Shown piece by piece: positions 1-8,721 of a stretch of 64,000 bases of DNA (within the stretch, counting starts at the first letter, position 1; the number at the start of each line of letters is the position of its first letter). Origin of the DNA: Gordonia hongkongensis (GTDB taxonomy: Bacteria; Actinomycetota; Actinomycetes; Mycobacteriales; Mycobacteriaceae); contig NZ_CP095552.1 in NCBI RefSeq assembly GCF_023078355.1, positions 1,736,001-1,800,000 of the forward strand, read 5' to 3'. The position numbers were made by a program, and so were the translations under genes. The notes beneath the pieces were generated by a model that had not been told where the DNA came from, searched no databases, and saw nothing but the letters and a program-made list of their open reading frames with translations.

Positions 1-944
1 CCATGAAGCAGGGCGTCACGCATTTTGATTAACCATCGGTAATCAAACGATGACACGAGCAGATCATCAAACAGATCGAGAGCTTGTTTCTCCTCTACGG
101 TCTTGCGGCCGAACTGCTCGCGAACTGCGCGGATGGACTGATCTCTATGACTGTGGAGCGCGCTAGTGAAAGATATGAGCGCTGAACGGATTCGCCTTCG
201 GCGCTCGTCGAAAGCATCTTGATCGGACAGTGAAATTCGCCGACTAGTGACATCGGAAATTACTGCAATAAGCAAATCGCAGAATCTCTCATTTTCATCA
301 GAAATGTGCTGGAGAAGTTCGCTGTCAATCATGCGGCGGAGGCGCTCGTGTGCCGTGCGATACTCTGCGTCTTCATCTGCAGTGAATGAGCAGAGCTTTT
401 TGAAGATGATAGCAGCATCGATACCCGGATCGGAATATCCCAACATTGCTCCGTACGGGTCGGAGGCGGCAGCTGCGTCGTCGTCAGCGTCCTGTTTTAT
501 CTGTTGCTCTCCCTGTTCCTGTATCTTATTGAACACCGACAGAGAATTGGTGATTATTTCGCGAATCTCATCTTCTGTCGGGAGCTTTGTAGATAGCCAG
601 TTGCGAGCGCGCTGAGCGACTTCTTGTAGTGCGGTGCGCATTGAGTTCTGGACGTCGTTTCTCGTCATTCGGTCGCGGGCGTCTGGTGTGTTCGCGTAGT
701 CCATTGCCGCGGAGGCCAAGACCTCCGCTTGAGCCCGCATTGTCTCCAGCACAATGACCATGGCCGCGCTCTGAGGCGGTGGCGCGGTTTCCCTGGAGAT
801 TAGGTCCCGCCACGCGTCCATGAAGTGTTCGCAGAAGTCAAATGGGCTGTCGCCGTCGAATTCGTCTAACTTGGCGATCAGTCCGTCTAACTTTCGTATC
901 CAGTCTTCCAAACTGGTCTTGGCTTCATCGTCTTCCGGTGGCAC
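1..944 (-). CDS. Hypothetical protein, 3' end outside the window
   Basis: An open frame of about 314 codons runs from a GTG at 944 leftwards off the window edge without a stop. The start is chosen because an AGGAG motif lies 7 bases upstream; the frame also stays open to a GTG at 1007, which has no such motif. The product is hydrophilic, rich in Asp, Glu and Arg, predicted mostly helical, with no signal peptide or membrane segment. I recognise no family. Codon use differs from the rest of the window (TTA, ATA, AGA and AAA codons are common) and the DNA is visibly less GC-rich, which suggests horizontal transfer. It lies on the 3' side of a tRNA gene, the usual integration side for islands and prophages. 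Confidence 0.7.
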   Translation of the reverse strand, partial: MPPEDDEAKTSLEDWIRKLDGLIAKLDEFDGDSPFDFCEHFMDAWRDLISRETAPPPQSAAMVIVLETMRAQAEVLASAAMDYANTPDARDRMTRNDVQNSMRTALQEVAQRARNWLSTKLPTEDEIREIITNSLSVFNKIQEQGEQQIKQDADDDAAAASDPYGAMLGYSDPGIDAAIIFKKLCSFTADEDAEYRTAHERLRRMIDSELLQHISDENERFCDLLIAVISDVTSRRISLSDQDAFDERRRRIRSALISFTSALHSHRDQSIRAVREQFGRKTVEEKQALDLFDDLLVSSFDYRWLIKMRDALLH

Positions 945-1144
945 ACTTCGACTCCTGTCATGCTCGAACTTCGCGGCCTCGTCGTGGACAGCCTGTAAGC
1001 ATCGCACGTACGCAACTCATTGCGTCTGACATCTGATCCCGCGTGTCGCGCTGATGCGGCAGCTTAGGTAGCACGGGGGTGGCACTGTAATCGTTCGGAT
1101 GACGCGAGGGAACGGCAATAGTCAATCTACCTGCGGCGATGCGG

Positions 1145-1218
1145 TGCCCCCAGTCGGACTCGAACCGACACTGTGCCGATTTTAAGTCGGCTGCCTCTGC
1201 CAATTGGGCTATGGGGGC
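1145..1218 (-). tRNA. tRNA-Leu(UAA) by anticodon
   Basis: The minus strand folds into a 74-nt cloverleaf. It has a GCCCCCA/TGGGGGC acceptor stem, a 3-bp D stem with an 11-nt loop containing GG, an anticodon stem GCCGA/TCGGC with loop CTTAAAA (anticodon UAA), a five-base variable region, a T arm GTCGG-TTCGAGT-CCGAC, and discriminator A. CCA is not encoded. Leucine tRNAs normally have a long variable arm, so the short one is unusual; the anticodon and discriminator A both fit leucine. The 3' end faces the low-GC unknown gene. Confidence 0.9.
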
Positions 1219-1301
1219 GAAGGGTCCGCTCGACGACGGTCCCCACGGTGAGCATAGTCAGCCGCGGCAGCGTGTCCGAATTCGTCCGGCGTTGCCACCG
1301 A

Positions 1302-1359
1302 CAGACGTCAACTCGACCGCCAGACCTCGATCGAGGTCTGGCAGTCGAGTCGACGTCTG
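1302..1359. repeat. Palindromic intergenic element, copy A (divergent)
   Basis: A 58-bp near-perfect inverted repeat centred on CGATCG. The inner left arm ACTCGACCGCCAGACCTCGA pairs with the right arm with one mismatch, and an outer CAGACGTC/GACGTCTG arm extends it after a single A-C mismatch. It is the divergent member of a four-copy family (others at 29319, 30380 and 30938). Relative to those, the inner left arm differs at five positions, and four of the five are matched by the complementary change in the right arm. No T-run follows, so it is not a standard terminator. Confidence 0.85.
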
Positions 1360-1407
1360 GGAGTCAGCCGTCCTTGACCGGCCCAGTCGCCGGGGTGATC
1401 ATGGGGC

Positions 1408-2645
1408 ATGGACGCGGCAGCGGTGACCGGGGCACGCAATTGGGAGGCCGTCCGAGAACGGCATCCCGCCATCGTCGAGCGCCTCGAGGCGGGTCTGACG
1501 CAGGGTGATCCGCTCGCCGACACGGTGATCGTCGAGGCCAGAGAACGCGGAATCTCTTTCTCCACACTGGTCGCGCTCTTGGAAGAGCACACCTCCGCCG
1601 AGGAGGAGACCGATGTCGAACACCTCGAGATGCCCGCCTCGATGACGCATCTGTTGCAGGTCGCGAGCGCCCCACCTCCGTGGTTCGACCCGGCCTGGGC
1701 GGAGGCCGGCGCCCGCGCCTGGTGGCGGTTCGGCACGTTGCAGTCGTCGACGCTGTATCAGTCGCTGATCTACGGGTTCAAGGCGCAGGGATTCGTCCGT
1801 CCGCTGGTGGCCACCGGCCGGCTGGGATCGGGGACACGTGATCGAGTCGAGTCGACGGCCCGCTGGGTCGCCGAGGCGACCACGCCCGGATCGATGCTCC
1901 CGGGCCGTCCCGGTTGGGTTGCAACGCTTCGTATTCGGCTGCTACATGCCTACATCCGCGACGTCCTGCGGCACCCGCCCGGCGGCGATCCGACGGACGA
2001 CGCCGGGGCCTGGGACGAAGGGGAGTGGGGCGCACCCATCAACCAGACGTATGCCGTGATGACCATCTCGTGCGGCTTCCTGGCTCTACCTCTCGTCGTC
2101 GCACGGGATTTCGGGATCCACTACAGCAGTGCGGAATGTGAGGCGATCACGCATCTGTGGCGCTGGATCGGCTGGGTCATCGGGGTCGACGACGACCTCC
2201 TGCCGCCGAGTTACGAGCGTCGAGCGAATTGTTCCGTATCGCAGGCGAATTCGAGCTGCAGCCCGACGATTCGTCGAAGGTGCTGATCAAGGCGCTGCTT
2301 CGCGAGGGGTACGACCTTCCGCGCGTCGTGCACGGGGCCGCGCCGATTCCGGTGCCGGGGTTGCTGGTCTCCGCGGTGGATGCGATCACCAGACCCCTGC
2401 TCATGTCGTCGTTCTCGGCCATCAGCACCAGATGGGTCGAGCGCCCGGTCGCCCGGCGGATGGGTCTGCGCCGGACGCCGTTGCACCATCTCGTCGACGT
2501 CGCACGGCCCGCCGTCAGGCTGCGCGAGATCGCGCGGGCGACCGGACTGCTCGGATCGGAGTCGACGGTGATCGAGCGCGAACTGCGAACGGTCCGACGC
2601 GGACTCGGCATGCCGCACGTCCCTGAATCGTCCTTGACCGCCTAA
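1408..2645 (+). pseudogene. DUF2236 (MpaB/Lcp-like oxygenase) gene, frameshifted
   Basis: Two overlapping frames together encode one protein of about 412 residues. The first (1408-2286) matches the DUF2236 family, which includes the haem-dependent latex-clearing oxygenase Lcp and MpaB. It shows a conserved core ending in WRWIGWVIGVDDDLLP, then becomes unrelated sequence. The second frame resumes the family pattern at SSELFRIAGEFELQPDDSSK and continues to the stop at 2645. Inserting one base near 2215-2222 joins them, so a single-base deletion is the simplest explanation. Because the rest reads cleanly, this may be a sequencing error or a recent mutation. Substrate is unknown. Confidence 0.75.
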
Positions 2646-2659
2646 ATTACTGCTGATAA

Positions 2660-2674
2660 CTTAACGCCGTAAAG
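2660..2674. promoter_or_regulatory. Candidate operator in front of the MMPL gene
   Basis: CTTAACGCCGTAAAG is an interrupted inverted repeat (CTT-ACG / CGT-AAG) that starts 39 bases before the MMPL start codon, in a locally AT-richer stretch. A TetR-family regulator is encoded directly downstream of that gene, so autoregulation through this site is a reasonable inference. There is no further support. Confidence 0.35.
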
Positions 2675-2698
2675 TCGACCGACGCGACAGGGGTCCGC

Positions 2699-4969
2699 AT
2701 GCTGGTCAGATTGACACGGCTGGTCATATCCATGCCCAAACGAGTGCTGCTGGGTGCACTCATCCTGCTGGTGGTGTGCGGCGCGTACGGCGCCACCGCG
2801 GCCGAACATCTGCTGGCCGGAGGGTACAGCGATCCGAACTCGGGGTCGGCGCGGGCGGAGAGAACGCTCGACGAGACGTTCAACCGCGGCGGGGTCCAGG
2901 TCGTGCTCAAACTGGACGGTCCCGACGGAGTCGACGTCTCCCGCGACCCGACGGCCCGGGCGGTCGGTGAGGACATCGTCGCCGACCTGAATCGCAATCA
3001 GTACGTGCAGGACCAGATTTTGTCGGTGTGGGCCAATCCGGCGCTCGACTCCGCGCTCGTCAGTCGCGACCGGACGTCGACGCTGATCATCGCCTCGCTC
3101 GACGGTGGCGAGGATTCGGCGCCGGGGCACGCCGAGGAGATCGCCGCGGCCCTGGCCGGTGACCGCGACGGGATCACCGTGCAGGTCGGCGGTCAAGGAA
3201 TGGTCTTCGCACAGGTCAACGATCAGACCGCGTCCGATCTCCTCGTCGCCGAGGCCATCGCGATCCCGATCACGTTCATCGTGTTGATCTTCATCTTCGG
3301 CGGATTGCTCGCCGCGGCCGTCCCGGTCGGCATCGGCATCGTCTCGATCATCCTCACCTTCGCGCTGCTCCGGGCGATCGGATCGGTCACCGACGTCTCG
3401 GTCTTCGCGCTCAACCTCACCACCGCACTGGGTCTCGCGCTCGCGATCGACTACACGCTGCTGATCCTGACGCGCTACCGGGAAGAGGTCGGACACGGTC
3501 TGAGCCGGCCCGACGCGATCGTCCGGACCCTGGCCACGGCCGGGCGGACGGTCGCCTTCTCCGCGGTGACCGTCGCCCTGTCGCTCAGCGCGCTCGTGCT
3601 GTTCCCGCAGTACTTCCTGCGCAGCTTCGCCTTCGCGGGTCTCGGCGTCGTGGTCGTGGCCGCGGTGTCGGCGCTCGTGCTCACGCCGGCCGTGCTCATG
3701 CTCCTCGGTGATCGCATCGACGCGTTCGATGCCCGGAAGCCACTCCGGCGCCTGCTTCGGCTGCCGCCGGCGCGGCCCGTCGAACCCGAGGACACCTGGT
3801 GGTACCGGCTCGTCCAGTGGGTGCTGCGCCACGCCTTGCCGGTCGCCGCGGTCGTCACGGTTTTCCTACTGGTACTCGGTGCGCCGTTCCTGTCGATGAA
3901 ACTGGGGTTCCCCGACGACCGGGTGCTCCCCGAGTCGGCGAGCGCCCACGCGATCCAGCAGGAGATCCGAGACGACTACGAGGACGACCTGTCCGCAGCG
4001 GTCACCGTCGTCGTGCGGGGGCCGGTGGACGATGCGGCCCTGGCCGACTACACCCGCGCCCTGTCGACGGTCGGAGATGTCAACTCCGTAGGGTCGTCGG
4101 CCGGGACGTTCGTCCGGGGTGCGCCGGCCGCACCGGGCAGCCCGGACGACACCCGGGGCGACGTACACGTCCTGCAGGTGTCGACCGACCGCGACCCGAT
4201 GAGCGAGTCGGGGATCGCCCAGCTCGACGAGCTGCGGGCGGTGCCGCCGCCGGCGGGAACGGAGACCCTGTTCAGCGGGCTCGCCGCCGCCACCGACGAC
4301 ACCGTCGGGTCGATCTACGCGCATCTGCCGTGGGTGCTCGGACTGATCGCGATCGCGACGTTCGTGCTGCTGTTCCTGTTCACCGGGAGCGTCGTGTTGC
4401 CGCTGAAGGCGCTCGTCCTCAACATCCTGTCGCTGTCGGCGACGTTTGGCGCGATGGTCTGGTTCTTCCAGGAAGGGCACCTCGGAGGTTTGGGGACCAC
4501 CGCGACGGGCACCCTCAGCGCGACCATGCCGGTGCTGCTGTTCTGCGTGGCGTTCGGCCTGTCGATGGACTACGAGGTGTTCCTGTTGGGACGGATCCGC
4601 GAGGAGTGGTTGCGATCGGACCGGACGCGGGGGGCCACCGACCATGCCGTGGCCCTGGGCTTGGCCCGGACCGGCCGGGTCATCACGGCCGCGGCACTGC
4701 TGATGAGCATCGTCTTCGCCGCCATCGCGGCGTCGGAGGTCTCGTTCATGCGGATGTTCGGGGTCGGTCTCACCCTGGCGGTCCTGATGGACGCGACGAT
4801 CATCCGCATGTTCCTCGTCCCCGCCTTCATGCGGCTGGCCGGGCGGGCGAACTGGTGGGCGCCGGGTCCGCTGCGACGGCTACATGATCGGATCGGGTTG
4901 TCCGAGGAGGCCCCGGAGGTCGGGCGTCCCGAGAAAGCGGCGCCGGACACCGCGCCGACGAGGGTCTGA
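2699..4969 (+). CDS. MMPL/RND family transporter
   Basis: A 756-residue inner-membrane transporter. It has an N-terminal membrane segment (about 10-38), a periplasmic domain, five helices (about 180-345) containing FALNLTTALGLALAIDYTLL, a central cytoplasmic stretch, a second membrane segment near 385 with another periplasmic loop, and a final five-helix bundle with a matching FGLSMDYEVFLLGRI motif. The Asp-Tyr pairs in the two bundles are the proton-relay signature of MmpL proteins. Mycobacterial MmpLs export lipids or siderophores across the inner membrane; the substrate here cannot be told. The downstream TetR gene probably regulates it. Confidence 0.9.
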   Translation: MLVRLTRLVISMPKRVLLGALILLVVCGAYGATAAEHLLAGGYSDPNSGSARAERTLDETFNRGGVQVVLKLDGPDGVDVSRDPTARAVGEDIVADLNRNQYVQDQILSVWANPALDSALVSRDRTSTLIIASLDGGEDSAPGHAEEIAAALAGDRDGITVQVGGQGMVFAQVNDQTASDLLVAEAIAIPITFIVLIFIFGGLLAAAVPVGIGIVSIILTFALLRAIGSVTDVSVFALNLTTALGLALAIDYTLLILTRYREEVGHGLSRPDAIVRTLATAGRTVAFSAVTVALSLSALVLFPQYFLRSFAFAGLGVVVVAAVSALVLTPAVLMLLGDRIDAFDARKPLRRLLRLPPARPVEPEDTWWYRLVQWVLRHALPVAAVVTVFLLVLGAPFLSMKLGFPDDRVLPESASAHAIQQEIRDDYEDDLSAAVTVVVRGPVDDAALADYTRALSTVGDVNSVGSSAGTFVRGAPAAPGSPDDTRGDVHVLQVSTDRDPMSESGIAQLDELRAVPPPAGTETLFSGLAAATDDTVGSIYAHLPWVLGLIAIATFVLLFLFTGSVVLPLKALVLNILSLSATFGAMVWFFQEGHLGGLGTTATGTLSATMPVLLFCVAFGLSMDYEVFLLGRIREEWLRSDRTRGATDHAVALGLARTGRVITAAALLMSIVFAAIAASEVSFMRMFGVGLTLAVLMDATIIRMFLVPAFMRLAGRANWWAPGPLRRLHDRIGLSEEAPEVGRPEKAAPDTAPTRV

Positions 4970-5024
4970 CACCGAATACGTCATGGCGACGGATGAACGG
5001 CGGCGGGACAGGTGCAGGAGTGCA

Positions 5025-5711
5025 GTGACGACACGTAGACGAGCGAGATCACCGCGCGGGTCCGGAGAGAACCTCGCGGAGGAGATCATCGAGGCGGCCG
5101 GCGAGCTGCTGGTGGAGAACGGTGACGACACCGCGATGTCGATCCGTGCGGTCGCCAACCGGGTCGGTGTCACACCGCCGTCGATCTACCTGCACTTCGC
5201 CGACAAGGAAGCCCTGCTCGACGCCGTGTGCGCGCGCTACTTCGAGCGTCTCGACGACGAGATGGCGGCCGCGTCGGAGGGCGTCGACGACGCCTTCCGG
5301 CGCGCACTCAACCAGGGGATGGCCTACGTACGCTTCGCCGTCGCCACCCCGGTGCTCTACCGGGTGGCGTTCGGCAAGCCCACCTCCGCGGGGCATCCGT
5401 CGAAGGTCGACGAGGTACTCGCCGCCAGTGCGTACTCGCGGTTCGCCGGAACCGTCACCGAGCTGGCCGACGAAGGGGTGTTCGATCACGCCGAGATCGC
5501 CGACATCGTTCTCGAGTTCTGGGCCGCCGCCCACGGGATCGCGTCGCTGATGCTCGCCAAACCGGGTCTCGCCTGGGGGGACGACTTCGCGCGTGCGGAA
5601 GCCATGCTCACCGCCATGTGCCTGGGCCGGGCCTCGCTCGCGACCGACGGCGGTATCGATCAGACCGCAGTGGGCCGCCGGTTGAGGTCGCTGCGCGACC
5701 GGGTGAACTGA
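5025..5711 (+). CDS. TetR/AcrR family transcriptional regulator
   Basis: About 228 residues. The N-terminal helix-turn-helix reads AMSIRAVANRVGVTPPSIYLHFADKE and is followed by an all-helical ligand-binding domain of the size usual for TetR proteins, with a TetR C-terminal domain pattern (VLEFWAAAHGIASLML). The GTG at 5025 is chosen because AGGAG lies 4 bases upstream; an ATG at 4983 in the same frame has no ribosome-binding site. The gene follows the MMPL transporter on the same strand, the typical layout of a local repressor of an efflux or export gene. The ligand is unknown. Confidence 0.85.
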   Translation: MTTRRRARSPRGSGENLAEEIIEAAGELLVENGDDTAMSIRAVANRVGVTPPSIYLHFADKEALLDAVCARYFERLDDEMAAASEGVDDAFRRALNQGMAYVRFAVATPVLYRVAFGKPTSAGHPSKVDEVLAASAYSRFAGTVTELADEGVFDHAEIADIVLEFWAAAHGIASLMLAKPGLAWGDDFARAEAMLTAMCLGRASLATDGGIDQTAVGRRLRSLRDRVN

Positions 5712-5755
5712 CCCGGTGGCGGGTGTCTGACGACAGAAGGGTCAAGAGTCGGTAA

Positions 5756-5769
5756 AGTCGACGTCGACT
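5756..5769. promoter_or_regulatory. 14-bp palindrome upstream of the Bax-inhibitor gene
   Basis: AGTCGACGTCGACT is a perfect palindrome in the 144-bp gap between the TetR gene and the Bax-inhibitor-like gene. It could be an operator for either direction, but no regulator can be assigned and such sites occur by chance in GC-rich DNA. Confidence 0.2.
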
Positions 5770-5855
5770 CGGTCGTTGCGAGCTCTCGTCAGGGAACTCT
5801 CAGAAACGGCCCGACGTTGAGACGGCAGACATCCGTACCGATGAAGGAGCGCTTC

Positions 5856-6722
5856 GTGCGAGAAAGCAGCAATCCGGTGATGCGCGGCGTGGTCCGCGAC
5901 AATCAATCCGGATACGCGGGTTTCGGGGCCGGCATGGCCGGCGCCGGCGCCGCGGCCAACCAGTTCGGTCAGGCCACTGACCCCTACACCCAGCCGGCAC
6001 CGCCGGCCACTCGTCAGCTCACGATCGACGACGTCGTCACCAAGACCGCGATCACGCTCGGAGTGCTGACGCTGGCCGCCGCTGCCACGTACTTCGCGAT
6101 CAGCAGCCGCGCCACCGAGGCCGCCCAGGCGGCTCTCGCCACGCCGCTGATGCTGGTCGGCGCCATCGCCGGTCTCGTTCTCGTCCTCGTGGCGAGCTTC
6201 GGTCGCAAGCAGGACAACCCGGCCATCGTGCTGGCCTACGCCGCGTTCGAGGGCCTCTTCGTCGGTGCCATCTCGTTCGTGTTCGCGAACTGGGCGGTCG
6301 CCGGTGACACCTCGGCCGGTGCGCTGATCGGACAGGCAGTCCTCGGCACCTTCGGTGTGTTCTTCGGCATGCTGTTCGTGTACAAGGTCGGCGCCATCCG
6401 CGTGACGCCGCGATTCACCCGCATGCTGTTCGCTGGCATGATCGGTGTCCTGGTCCTGATGCTCGGCAACCTGGTCATCGGTCTGTTCACCGGTGAGGCC
6501 GGAGTCCTGCGCGACGGTGGCCCGATCGCCATCATCTTCTCGCTGGTCTGCATCGCCCTCGCCGCGTTCAGCTTCCTGCTGGACTTCGACGCCGCGGATC
6601 GCCTGATCCGCGCCGGCGCACCCGACCGGGCCGCCTGGGGCGTGGCACTCGGCCTGACCGTCACCCTGGTCTGGCTGTACGTCGAGATCCTGCGTCTGCT
6701 GACCTACTTCAACTCCGACTAG
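5856..6722 (+). CDS. Bax inhibitor-1/YccA family membrane protein
   Basis: About 288 residues with a short polar, Gly/Ala-rich N terminus followed by seven hydrophobic helices. This matches the actinobacterial Bax inhibitor-1 (YccA-like) family of the plasma membrane, whose members act as calcium leak channels or modulators of membrane proteases. The GTG start at 5856 is set by AAGGAG six bases upstream and gives the N terminus VRESSNPVMR, which is close to the MRETSNPV start common in mycobacterial homologues; the ATG at 5841 overlaps that ribosome-binding site. It is followed at once by a strong hairpin terminator. Confidence 0.9.
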   Translation: MRESSNPVMRGVVRDNQSGYAGFGAGMAGAGAAANQFGQATDPYTQPAPPATRQLTIDDVVTKTAITLGVLTLAAAATYFAISSRATEAAQAALATPLMLVGAIAGLVLVLVASFGRKQDNPAIVLAYAAFEGLFVGAISFVFANWAVAGDTSAGALIGQAVLGTFGVFFGMLFVYKVGAIRVTPRFTRMLFAGMIGVLVLMLGNLVIGLFTGEAGVLRDGGPIAIIFSLVCIALAAFSFLLDFDAADRLIRAGAPDRAAWGVALGLTVTLVWLYVEILRLLTYFNSD

Positions 6723-6732
6723 TCAGTCATGT

Positions 6733-6772
6733 GACAGTGGCCCCGCACCTCGGCAGGTGCGGGGCCACTGTC
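6733..6772. terminator. Intrinsic terminator hairpin
   Basis: A perfect 18-bp stem (GACAGTGGCCCCGCACCT and its complement) closes a four-base CGGC loop, 10 bases after the Bax-inhibitor stop codon. There is no U-tract, as is usual for actinobacterial terminators. Confidence 0.85.
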
Positions 6773-6855
6773 GCGTCAGGGTCGGTTGGCGACAAAGTGT
6801 GCCACCCGGTGCGTTTGCGGGAACAACCCAATCACCGCGGTTCTACCGTGCGGAC

Positions 6856-7416
6856 ATGGTGTTCTTTCTGATCCAGCTGGCGCTGATGATCATCGGCGCC
6901 GTCGTACACATACTGGTGGACCGATCGACGCGACGACGCACCGTCGGCCGCGCAGCCGAACTCGTGCTGCTCTGGATACTCGTCCCCGGCGGCGCATTCG
7001 GCATCCTCGCCGGGGTCGGCCACGTCGGCCCGAACGCCCCCGAGATCGCCGAGGGCATCGGGCCGGACTTCATCCCGTCCATGTTCCAGTGGGAGCTGGG
7101 GTGGAACGACATCGCCGTGGGCGTGCTCGGCGTGCTCTGCTACCGGGTGCGCAATCGTGGCGGATGGCTCGACGCCGCCGTGTGGGCACTGGCGATCAGC
7201 TACGGGGGAGACCTCGCCGGTCACATCTCGCAGTACTACATCCACGACAACACCGCGACGAACAACGTCTGGGCGATCCCCGCCGAGATCTACATCGTCG
7301 GTGCCGTCGTCATCGCCTGGTTCGTGTACCGGCGAACGACCCCCCGCAGCGTCGCGGTCCTGGGACCGAACGCGGCGAGGGATGTCGACGAGACGGAGAC
7401 GGCCTCGCTCAGCTGA
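6856..7416 (+). CDS. Small multi-pass membrane protein (DUF6790-like)
   Basis: About 186 residues starting MVFFLIQLALMIIGAVV, with five or so hydrophobic segments and a polar C-terminal tail. The pattern resembles the DUF6790 membrane family (a GHVGPNAPEIAEGIG loop between helices and an AISYGGDLAGHI segment), but this assignment is from memory. The frame stays open upstream to 6757, yet that extension lies across the promoter side of the preceding terminator, so the ATG at 6856 is preferred. It converges on the thiolase gene with a 16-bp gap. Function unknown. Confidence 0.7.
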   Translation: MVFFLIQLALMIIGAVVHILVDRSTRRRTVGRAAELVLLWILVPGGAFGILAGVGHVGPNAPEIAEGIGPDFIPSMFQWELGWNDIAVGVLGVLCYRVRNRGGWLDAAVWALAISYGGDLAGHISQYYIHDNTATNNVWAIPAEIYIVGAVVIAWFVYRRTTPRSVAVLGPNAARDVDETETASLS

Positions 7417-7432
7417 GGCGCTCCAGCACTGA

Positions 7433-8656
7433 TCAGCTGAGGCGCTCGAGGACCATGGCCATGCCCTGACCGCCACCCACGCACATCGACTCGATGCCGA
7501 AGGTCTTGTCGCGGGTCTGCAGGTTGTTGAGCAGGGTGGTGGTGATGCGGGCGCCGGTCATCCCGAACGGGTGACCCAGGGCGATGGCGCCGCCGGACAC
7601 GTTGAGCTTGTCGTGGTCGATGCCGAGATCACGGGCCGAACCGAGGACCTGCACGGCGAAGGCCTCGTTGATCTCGACGAGGTCGATGTCCGACAGCGAC
7701 ATCCCCGAGACCCGCAGCACCTTTCGGATCGCCTCGATCGGACCGAGCCCCATGATCTCCGGCGACAGGCCGGTGGCCGCGGTGGCGACAACGCGCGCCA
7801 GCGGGGTGAGGCCCAGTTCCTTCGCCTTGGTGTCGCTCATGATGACCAGCGCCGCGGCGCCGTCGTTGAGCGGGCATGCGTTACCCGCGGTGATCGTGCC
7901 GTCCGGGCGGAAGACCGGCTTGAGCTGCGAGATCTTCTCGTAGGTCGTGCCCGCGCGGGGGCCGTCGTCGGCGGTGACGAGCGTGCCGTCGGGCAGGGTG
8001 ACCGGGTCGATCTCCCGCTCGAAGAAACCGGACTTGATGGCTTCCTCGGCGCGGTTCTGGCTCAGGACGCCCCACTTGTCCTGGTCCTCGCGCGAGATGC
8101 CGGTGAACGAGGCGACGTTCTCGGCGGTCTGGCCCATCGCGATGTACACGTCCGGGATGACCCCGTCCTTGCGCGGATCGTGCCAGATGCCCGCGTCACC
8201 GGCGGCCGCCTTCTCCGTGCGGGCCATCGCGTCGTCGAACAGCGGGTTCTTTGAATTCGGTGCGCCGTCGGCGCCGCCGGAGATGCCGAAGCTCGACACG
8301 CTCTCGACGCCACCGGAGATGAGGACGTCGGCCTCGCCGGCCTTGATGGCATGCAGCGCCATCCGGGTGGTCTGCAACGACGACGAGCAGTAGCGGTTCA
8401 CCGTGACGCCCGGGATGTGGTCATGACCCAGCTCGACCGCGATGACCCGGGCGATGTTGTAACCGCCCTGTCCGCCGGGCTGGCCGATGCCCCAGTGGAT
8501 GTCCTCGATCAGCGCCGGGTCGAGCTCCGGCACCTTGGCGAGCGCGGCTTCGACCATCTGACGGGACAGTTCGTCGGGTCGGATGTCTTTGAGGGATCCC
8601 TTGGCGGCGCGGCCGATCGGGGAACGGGCGTGGGCGACGATGACGGCTTCAGGCAT
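7433..8656 (-). CDS. fadA: Acetyl-CoA acetyltransferase (thiolase)
   Basis: A 407-residue thiolase of normal length. The nucleophilic cysteine lies in VNRYCSSSLQT (Cys90). The second half has the NEAFAVQ motif, the catalytic histidine in GGAIALGHPFGMTGAR and the second cysteine in CVGGGQG. Thiolases cleave 3-ketoacyl-CoA or condense acetyl-CoA in fatty-acid metabolism, in the cytoplasm. It corresponds by position to fadA3 (Rv1074c) in mycobacteria, upstream of an SGNH hydrolase and cbs. A short duplicate of its last codons (VLERLS and stop) lies directly after the stop codon, evidence of a small tandem duplication. Confidence 0.93.
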   Translation of the reverse strand: MPEAVIVAHARSPIGRAAKGSLKDIRPDELSRQMVEAALAKVPELDPALIEDIHWGIGQPGGQGGYNIARVIAVELGHDHIPGVTVNRYCSSSLQTTRMALHAIKAGEADVLISGGVESVSSFGISGGADGAPNSKNPLFDDAMARTEKAAAGDAGIWHDPRKDGVIPDVYIAMGQTAENVASFTGISREDQDKWGVLSQNRAEEAIKSGFFEREIDPVTLPDGTLVTADDGPRAGTTYEKISQLKPVFRPDGTITAGNACPLNDGAAALVIMSDTKAKELGLTPLARVVATAATGLSPEIMGLGPIEAIRKVLRVSGMSLSDIDLVEINEAFAVQVLGSARDLGIDHDKLNVSGGAIALGHPFGMTGARITTTLLNNLQTRDKTFGIESMCVGGGQGMAMVLERLS

Positions 8657-8721
8657 ACCTCGAAACTACCGCACCAAGCATCTGCTTGGTCGCGAGGCCG
8701 GTCAGCCCGGGTCGTGGCTGG

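Noticed and set aside
2642..3832. 396-codon open frame antisense to the MMPL gene
   Set aside because: The product is very rich in Arg, Asp, His and Gly, typical of the reverse strand of a high-GC gene, and the sense strand encodes a clear transporter. Similar long shadows at 9815-11212, 13945-15483, 43880-45241 and 48898-50553 were rejected for the same reason.
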